Origin: Pseudomonadota bacterium
Lineage (GTDB): Bacteria; Pseudomonadota; Gammaproteobacteria; Burkholderiales; Burkholderiaceae_B
NCBI GenBank assembly: GCA_023389155.1
Contig: JAEWEV010000032.1
Coordinates: 12,808 to 76,807 of the forward strand
Direction: 5' to 3'
Length of the DNA stretch: 64,000 nucleotides
Numbering within the stretch: the stretch's first letter is position 1; the number at the start of each line of letters is the position of its first letter. The position numbers and the translations under genes were made by a program. The notes below the pieces were generated by a model. It saw only the letters and a list, made by a program, of their open reading frames with translations, was not told the DNA's origin and did not search any database. Shown here one piece after another: positions 61,874 through 64,000 of this stretch.

Positions 61874-62578
61874 TTACTGGGCCAGGAACAGAAAGAGGGT
61901 AGGGAATTTGTCCAGAGCCGGCTTCTGACGTTTTTTCCAACCCGCGACGGTATCGGTCAGTATCCACTCATCGGCTGTAGTCAGCGCGCGCGCAACGCAA
62001 AGCCGCGTGGATGGATTCAGTGTTTCCAGCAGGGTGGAGAACATGGCCAGATTGCGATAGGGAGTTTCGATGAACATTTGCGTCTGGTGGTGACGGGATG
62101 ACTGCTGCTCCCAGACTTTCAGCTGCTTGCTGCGTTCTGCGGGGGCAATTGGCACGTACCCGTGGAAGGTAAACCGTTGTCCATCCAGTCCGCTGGCCAT
62201 TAGCCCCAGTAAAATAGAGGATGGGCCAACCCATGGAATCACCCGGATGCCCATTTGATGGGCCAGCATGACCACGCGAGCGCCCGGATCTGCCACCGCG
62301 GGGCAGCCGGCTTCGGACACCAGCCCGACCTCGCCTGATGATTCGCTAAGCCAGCGCCTCATGTCCGCGTCGGGGGTTTTTGCGTTCAAGGTGTGGATGG
62401 TGATGTCCTGAATAGGCCCCTCTGTCCCCGTCTGTTTCAGATAAGCGCGCGCGGTCTTGGCGTTCTCGGCAATATAGGTTTTCAGGACAGCGGCCTGCTG
62501 ACGGGCCTGGCCAGGTAACCATTGTTCCAGAGGAGAAATGCCCAGACTGACGGGCAGCAGATGCAGGGCGCTGATCAT
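61874..62578 (-). CDS. RsmI-like SAM-dependent methyltransferase (tetrapyrrole methylase fold)
   Basis: 234-aa protein of the tetrapyrrole (corrin/porphyrin) methylase fold, similar to RsmI (16S rRNA C1402 2'-O-methyltransferase) but shorter. The VSEAGCPAVADPGA segment and WVGPSSILLGLMASGLDGQRFTFHGYVP are characteristic. It lies in the maf cluster where Bordetella encodes the same kind of second RsmI-like protein; the target is unproved. The ATG overlaps the maf stop by four bases. Confidence 0.88.
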   Translation of the reverse strand: MISALHLLPVSLGISPLEQWLPGQARQQAAVLKTYIAENAKTARAYLKQTGTEGPIQDITIHTLNAKTPDADMRRWLSESSGEVGLVSEAGCPAVADPGARVVMLAHQMGIRVIPWVGPSSILLGLMASGLDGQRFTFHGYVPIAPAERSKQLKVWEQQSSRHHQTQMFIETPYRNLAMFSTLLETLNPSTRLCVARALTTADEWILTDTVAGWKKRQKPALDKFPTLFLFLAQ

Positions 62579-63186
62579 AGGGAGTGTGCCTCCAGCGTGG
62601 GGTTAAGGTTGAAGCTGCGCAACATGCTGCAGAGCTCGATCAGGGGCAGGCCGATGATGGCGGTGGGGTCGTCGCTGTGCATGGACTGCATCAGACTGAT
62701 ACCCAGCCCCTCTGCCTTGGCGCTACCGGCAGTGTCAAAGGGCCGTTCTATGGTCAGATAGTGTTCGATCTCTTCGTCAGTCAAAGATCGGAATACGCAG
62801 CGCGTGACGACATCGCTGACCCTATCGCGCTGGCCGTCGGTAACGGCCAGCGCGCTGTGAAATTCCACGGTTTTTCCTGATAATTCACGCAACTGGTTGA
62901 AGGCCCGTTCATGCGTTCCTGGTTTTCCAATAGGGTTGCCGTCGTGTGTGGCGACCTGATCGGCGCCAATCACCAGACTTGTCGGGTGCTGCTGGGCGAC
63001 AAGCCGGGCCTTGGTCAGCGCCAGCCTCTGGGAGAGTGCTTCCGGGGTTTCGTCTGGCAGGGCGGTCTCGTCAATATTGGGAGAGATCGTATCGAATGGC
63101 AGGCCCAGGCGTTCAAGCATGGCTTTACGATAAATGGAGGATGACGCGAGAATAAGACGCGCAGGGGAAAATGACATGGTTTTCAT
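62575..63186 (-). CDS. maf: Maf-family nucleotide pyrophosphatase (YceF-like)
   Basis: About 203-aa house-cleaning enzyme. It begins LILASSSIYRKAMLERLGLPF and has the IGADQVATHDGNPIGKPGT motif and a C-terminal GLPLIELCSML, features that group it with E. coli YceF, a 7-methyl-GTP pyrophosphatase. In-frame ATGs at 63186 and 63177 are both possible. The yceD promoter predicted on the other strand overlaps its first codons. Confidence 0.93.
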   Translation of the reverse strand: MKTMSFSPARLILASSSIYRKAMLERLGLPFDTISPNIDETALPDETPEALSQRLALTKARLVAQQHPTSLVIGADQVATHDGNPIGKPGTHERAFNQLRELSGKTVEFHSALAVTDGQRDRVSDVVTRCVFRSLTDEEIEHYLTIERPFDTAGSAKAEGLGISLMQSMHSDDPTAIIGLPLIELCSMLRSFNLNPTLEAHSL

Positions 63187-63215
63187 TGACTTATCTGATT
63201 GGAACAAGTTATTAT
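63186..63215 (+). promoter_or_regulatory. Candidate sigma-70 promoter of yceD-rpmF
   Basis: -35 TTGACT (63186-63191), 18-bp spacer, -10 TATTAT (63210-63215), giving a leader of about 65 bases. Confidence 0.6.
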
Positions 63216-63287
63216 CTTATGTTTTCCGGGAATTGTGTGGGTGAACAGCAAAAAACCTGCTTGCGAGCCCGGCAAATACGGAAATCT

Positions 63288-63860
63288 ATGAAACCCGGTA
63301 ACCCTGTGATCGACGTACTGGATTTTATTTCCCGCGGTGCAGAGCAAAGCGGTGAAACGCCATTGTCGGCATTTTCCCGGATTGACGATCTGCTGCCTGC
63401 GCAGGTAATGCCACTGGATGAGTCCGGCGGTGTAACGGCAGATGGGGCAGATGGGGCAGATGGTCTGGTTCGATGGTCATTGCGCGGCGAGCGCAGCCAG
63501 CACGGCAAACGATTTCTTCATCTTGAAGTCAGTGCGCGACCCATACTCGTATGTCAGCGCTGCATGCAGCCTTTTGTCTACGAGATTGACAGCAGTGTGC
63601 CGCTTGAGGTCGTGACCCAACAGTCAGCGCTGGACGTCGAGACTGATGCAGACGACGTGGATATCGAGGCGCCCGACAGAATTCTGGCCCAGGCCAGTCA
63701 ACCGGTGCTGGAGTTGGTAGAAGACGAATTTATTCTGAGTCTGCCCTACATACCCAGGCATGACTATGCATGCGTGCAGTATGAAGTTCAGGAATTACCT
63801 GACGGGACAGACAAAAAACCATCGCCGTTTGTGGCGCTGGAAGCTTTAAAAAAGCAGTAA
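63288..63860 (+). CDS. yceD: YceD/DUF177 protein (23S rRNA accumulation)
   Basis: 190-aa DUF177 protein, needed in E. coli for normal 23S rRNA accumulation. A central Cys pair lies in PILVCQRCMQPF, the family hallmark. The acidic C-terminal part contains LVEDEFILSLPYIPRH. A short GAD repeat (ADGADGADG) lies near residue 52. ATG at 63288 has GGA upstream; the longer frame from 63171 is not used. rpmF follows 56 bp later, the conserved order. Confidence 0.93.
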   Translation: MKPGNPVIDVLDFISRGAEQSGETPLSAFSRIDDLLPAQVMPLDESGGVTADGADGADGLVRWSLRGERSQHGKRFLHLEVSARPILVCQRCMQPFVYEIDSSVPLEVVTQQSALDVETDADDVDIEAPDRILAQASQPVLELVEDEFILSLPYIPRHDYACVQYEVQELPDGTDKKPSPFVALEALKKQ

Positions 63861-63916
63861 TTTAACCTATTCTCTGCATAATTTTCGGGTTGTGCAGTTT
63901 TATTTTCGGAGTCATC

Positions 63917-64000
63917 ATGGCCGTTCAACAAAACAAAAAGACACCTTCAAAGCGCGGTATGCACCGTTCGCACGATTTTCTGACAACACCCCCTACAGCC
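63917..64000 (+). CDS. rpmF: 50S ribosomal protein L32, 5' part
   Basis: Start of L32: MAVQQNKKTPSKRGMHRSHD, a near-universal N-terminus, continues to the window end and is cut there. The ATG at 63917 has GGAG six bases upstream. In other bacteria plsX and fab genes follow. Confidence 0.97.
   Translation, partial: MAVQQNKKTPSKRGMHRSHDFLTTPPTA

Noticed and set aside
1..64000. CRISPR arrays, tRNA/rRNA genes, prophage, toxin-antitoxin or antiphage systems
   Set aside because: No spaced repeats, cloverleaf sequences, phage structural genes or defence-type gene pairs were seen in the window.

Overview
The window is a chromosomal segment of a betaproteobacterium, most likely Burkholderiales, family Alcaligenaceae. 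Three things point there: Bordetella-like gene orders (smc-zipA-ligA; msrB-yciB-bolA-parvulin; nth-rsxB; maf divergent from yceD-rpmF; rne divergent from rluC), a RisA/RisS-type two-component pair, and an intracellular PHB depolymerase. The G+C looks moderate, clearly below the very high values of Bordetella, so an Advenella-like genus is my guess. The genus is an inference from memory, not a search result.

Layout. 1-4.3 kb: end of the complex I operon (nuoL 3' part, nuoM, nuoN, a DUF2818 protein) closed by a strong terminator. 4.5-12.3 kb, minus strand: a DEDDh exonuclease with a cNMP/CBS/DUF294 protein, a VOC protein, serB and mfd. 12.4-13.9 kb: ispD and ispF, separated by a G-rich spacer. 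14-17.5 kb, minus: ahpD, ahpC and the risS/risA pair. 17.9-20.4 kb: a TsaB-RimI fusion followed by a divergent uracil-DNA-glycosylase-like protein. 20.6-29 kb: lplT (minus), then smc-zipA-ligA. 29.5-31.6 kb, minus: parvulin PPIase, BolA, YciB, MsrB. 31.9-36.8 kb: a branched-chain-amino-acid-type ABC transporter with a LivM-LivG fusion. 37-41.4 kb, minus: nth, rsxB, phaZ, fpr, fdxA. 41.5-43.1 kb: pncB and a RidA-family gene. 43.3 kb: flavodoxin-like protein (minus). 44-49.4 kb: relA, trpB, trpA, accD. 49.4-53.2 kb: an accessory catabolic-looking cluster (MarR regulator, FAD monooxygenase, DUF2783-like small protein, Bug-type binding protein). 53.3-56.7 kb: rne (minus) with a long leader. 57.2-61.8 kb: rluC, a HAD phosphatase, msrPQ, a lipoprotein amidase. 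61.9-64 kb: an RsmI-like methyltransferase and maf (minus), then yceD and the start of rpmF.

Most of this is ordinary housekeeping DNA. I found no tRNA or rRNA genes, CRISPR arrays, prophage, complete insertion sequences or toxin-antitoxin pairs. The most unusual items are: (1) the TsaB-RimI fusion overlapping a family-4-like UDG in which two motif residues are changed; (2) a self-contained MarR/monooxygenase/DUF2783/Bug cluster whose predicted promoter lies under an AT-rich dyad; (3) a transporter with fused permease and ATPase and an enlarged LivH; (4) a relA promoter whose -35 region is a perfect 12-bp tandem duplication; (5) several strong dyads in non-coding DNA. I do not see convincing evidence of a wholly new system.

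All promoter, operator and terminator calls are by eye. Several genes use GTG or TTG starts (mfd, smc, the VOC gene, lplT, msrB, trpB), and start choices were made from ribosome-binding sites and family N-termini.
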